Assembly (NCBI GenBank): GCA_023384415.1
Contig: JAHDWJ010000012.1
Coordinates: 1-64,000 of the forward strand
From: Anaerolineae bacterium
GTDB taxonomy: Bacteria > Chloroflexota > Anaerolineae > Promineifilales > Promineifilaceae
Reading direction: 5' to 3'
Length of the DNA stretch: 64,000 bases
The notes beneath the pieces are model-generated. The model was given only the letters and a program-made list of their open reading frames with translations. It was not told the DNA's origin and made no database searches. Below, piece by piece: positions 63,000 to 64,000 of this stretch (within the stretch, counting starts at the first letter, position 1; every line of letters begins with the position of its first letter). The position numbers were made by a program, and so were the translations under genes.

Positions 63000-63095
63000 G
63001 GGAGTGGTTGTGTCCCGGTGGATGCCCTTGTCTTCAAAATAAGTGGCTGGCTGTGCAGAACAGGCGGCGGTGGGTTCGACTCCCATCCACTCCCG
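63000..63095 (+). tRNA. selC: selenocysteine tRNA (TCA anticodon)
   Basis: 96 bases. Eight-bp acceptor GGGAGTGG/CCACTCCC, six-bp D-stem GTGTCC/GGATGC with a four-base loop, anticodon arm CTTGT-CTTCAAA-ATAAG with TCA, a long variable arm (GCTGGCTGT/ACAGGCGGC) and T-arm GTGGG-TTCGACT-CCCAT, discriminator G. The 8+5 acceptor/T pattern and long D-stem are diagnostic. CCA is not encoded. It implies that the genome decodes some UGA codons as selenocysteine. Confidence 0.95.
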
Positions 63096-63111
63096 ATGAG
63101 GGCCAAAAACA

Positions 63112-63150
63112 AAAGCGGGCGGCGTGATGATCTATCACGCCGCCCGCTTT
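63112..63150. terminator. bidirectional intrinsic terminator
   Basis: Seventeen-bp perfect stem beginning AAAGCGGGCGGCGTGAT with loop GATCT. It ends tRNA-Sec on the plus strand and the surface protein gene on the minus strand. Confidence 0.85.
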
Positions 63151-63189
63151 ACGTTTTAATATTTTTATGGGTGCTTCTGTTTAACCCTG

Positions 63190-63885
63190 TTAATCCATCC
63201 GGCGGTTGACTGAGCGCGGCCGCTGCATCACTACCCCCACCAGGATAAATACCAGCCCGGTAAAGGTAAGGAATAAAATGGCCGGGGCCACCACCGCCCC
63301 AGAAGCAGGCAGCACTGCCGGGCCTGGGGCGGCAATTGCTCCTCTGCGGATACAAAAATCAACCCCTACCGCGACAGGTTGGGTCTGATCCAGGAAGACC
63401 GAATGGACAGCCGCTGAGGAAACGGAATAACCAGCCGGGGGAATAGCTGAGACCTGCCAGGTGCCTAACCCCGCTGCTACCAGGCCATAACTCCCATCTC
63501 CCCCTGATTCCAGGAAAACCGTAGTCTGGCCATCGTTGCTGATAAAACGGATGACAATGCCAGACAGAGGTGGCTCATTTTGACCAACACATCGCCCATC
63601 ATTGTTTTTATCTTCATAGATGGTGCCGCGGATAGAGCCAATGTTTTGCCCCCCGCCCCCACTGCTGGGAGGCGGCTCTCCGGTAGGCGGGGATGGTGGC
63701 GGTGGGGTGTTGGTTGCCGGAGCAACAGTGGGGGTGTGGGTGGGAGTCTCACTCCCTTCTGAGGTGGGGGTGGGACGTGGGGTATTGGTAGGGGTCGGGT
63801 CTCCCTGAGCCTGAACCGGGGCTGCCCCCAGGCCAAATAGAATAAAAGAAATAGCTATAGCTGCGGCCGCAAGGTAACGAAACAT
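63190..63885 (-). CDS. surface protein with SdrD B-like domain and LPxSG sorting signal
   Basis: 231 residues. Signal peptide ~1-26 (ending VQAQ), a Thr/Pro stalk to ~75, then a Cna/SdrD B-like beta domain (~80-185) opening GSIRGTIYEDKNNDGRCVG with a DxNxDG calcium-type loop. The C-terminus has LPASGA, a hydrophobic segment and a basic tail, the layout of a sortase substrate. GGGAGG lies before the ATG at 63885. No sortase gene is in the window. Confidence 0.87.
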   Translation of the reverse strand: MFRYLAAAAIAISFILFGLGAAPVQAQGDPTPTNTPRPTPTSEGSETPTHTPTVAPATNTPPPPSPPTGEPPPSSGGGGQNIGSIRGTIYEDKNNDGRCVGQNEPPLSGIVIRFISNDGQTTVFLESGGDGSYGLVAAGLGTWQVSAIPPAGYSVSSAAVHSVFLDQTQPVAVGVDFCIRRGAIAAPGPAVLPASGAVVAPAILFLTFTGLVFILVGVVMQRPRSVNRRMD

Positions 63886-64000
63886 GGAACACCTCCCATT
63901 TGGCAGGTAAATCACCCAAACAACGATTAGACCGTTATTTTATGTCTATTCTTATTTTATGTCTACAGGACATTAGTGACAAGTGTCAGATTTCAGGTTT

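Larger units (their letters stand above)
550..63870. repeat. GCGGCCGC highly iterated palindrome (108 copies across the window)
   Basis: First bases of copies: 550 1134 1584 1771 1828 2240 2917 3688 4332 4502 4608 4758 5284 5576 7056 7422 7462 8518 8672 8854 9423 9724 10115 11299 11466 11935 12242 12414 12466 13018 13487 14701 15319 15933 16188 16632 16990 17906 18357 18537 18837 19250 20231 24667 25781 27715 28439 28887 29173 29261 29444 30935 31446 31808 32330 32490 32880 33277 35659 36414 36538 37121 37562 37918 38045 38193 38632 38887 39037 39534 41026 41631 42767 43627 45796 45845 46535 47107 48531 48660 50563 50749 52290 53012 54711 55939 56161 56914 57449 57704 57969 58487 58845 59064 59400 59757 59763 60074 60372 60435 60974 61655 61835 62332 62430 62698 63216 63863. 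Read by eye, so a few may be missed. Confidence 0.93.

Noticed and set aside
550..63870. GCGGCCGC copies as cloning or assembly artefacts (NotI linkers)
   Set aside because: They lie inside conserved reading frames at irregular distances without any shared flanking linker sequence.
262..63885. Selenoprotein gene near tRNA-Sec
   Set aside because: No gene here shows continuation of family similarity past an in-frame TGA.

Overview
The window looks like a chromosomal segment of a bacterium of the phylum Chloroflexota, probably near the filamentous Anaerolineae/Ardenticatenia lineages. This is inferred from gene content and protein style: lipoproteins with long Thr/Pro linkers, several Ser/Thr kinases and PP2C phosphatases, menaquinone genes, the methylmalonyl-CoA route, CysO-type cysteine synthesis and no outer-membrane biogenesis gene. 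GC is a little above 50% by eye. There is no rRNA, prophage, insertion sequence or CRISPR array. Genes lie in short runs on both strands, separated by gaps full of small palindromes and short tandem repeats.

Layout. 0-6 kb: partial tRNA-Val, asd, a DUF3048 lipoprotein, pgk, two TetR regulators and a YbaK-type deacylase. 6-12 kb: cytochrome P450, a GNAT protein next to menC, proC and a PabC-like enzyme. 12-14.6 kb: two gene-poor stretches with structured RNA candidates, separated by tRNA-His, an HNH nuclease and a DIP1984-family gene. 14.6-20 kb: methylmalonyl-CoA epimerase and mutase, an M20 amidohydrolase and RNase J. 20-30 kb: a signalling block (PP2C, kinase-PQQ propeller, PP2C, von Willebrand A, zinc ribbon-FHA, response regulator, rpiA, transmembrane PknB-type kinase). 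30-33.4 kb: MoeZ, CysO, Mec and CysM, a complete protein-bound-thiocarboxylate route to cysteine. 33.7-42 kb: hemolysin III, a two-component pair, a nucleotide-sugar epimerase, rimI-tsaB-tsaE, a phosphoesterase and a DUF4349 lipoprotein. 42-48.4 kb: a 1126-residue secreted M36-type metallopeptidase and an NMT1/THI5-type ABC transporter. 49-56 kb: NYN ribonuclease, primary sigma factor, typA, an M50-like membrane protein and an acyl-CoA carboxylase subunit. 56-64 kb: a HepT/MntA-like toxin-antitoxin pair, lipoproteins, a tandem GNAT protein, menA, a TetR gene, menF, tRNA-Sec and a surface protein with an LPxSG sorting signal.

The strongest window-wide signal is an octamer palindrome, GCGGCCGC. 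I counted 108 copies in 64 kb, against about two expected by chance, in coding and non-coding DNA alike. It behaves like the HIP1 element of cyanobacteria but with another sequence. Other notable items are tRNA-Sec, a terminated RNA with C-rich hairpin loops at 14.3-14.5 kb, promoters followed at once by intrinsic terminators before asd, typA and the sigma factor gene, and a kinase/phosphatase/vWA/FHA cluster that recalls TerY-P triads. Positions of motifs were read by eye; no alignment, folding or database search was run.
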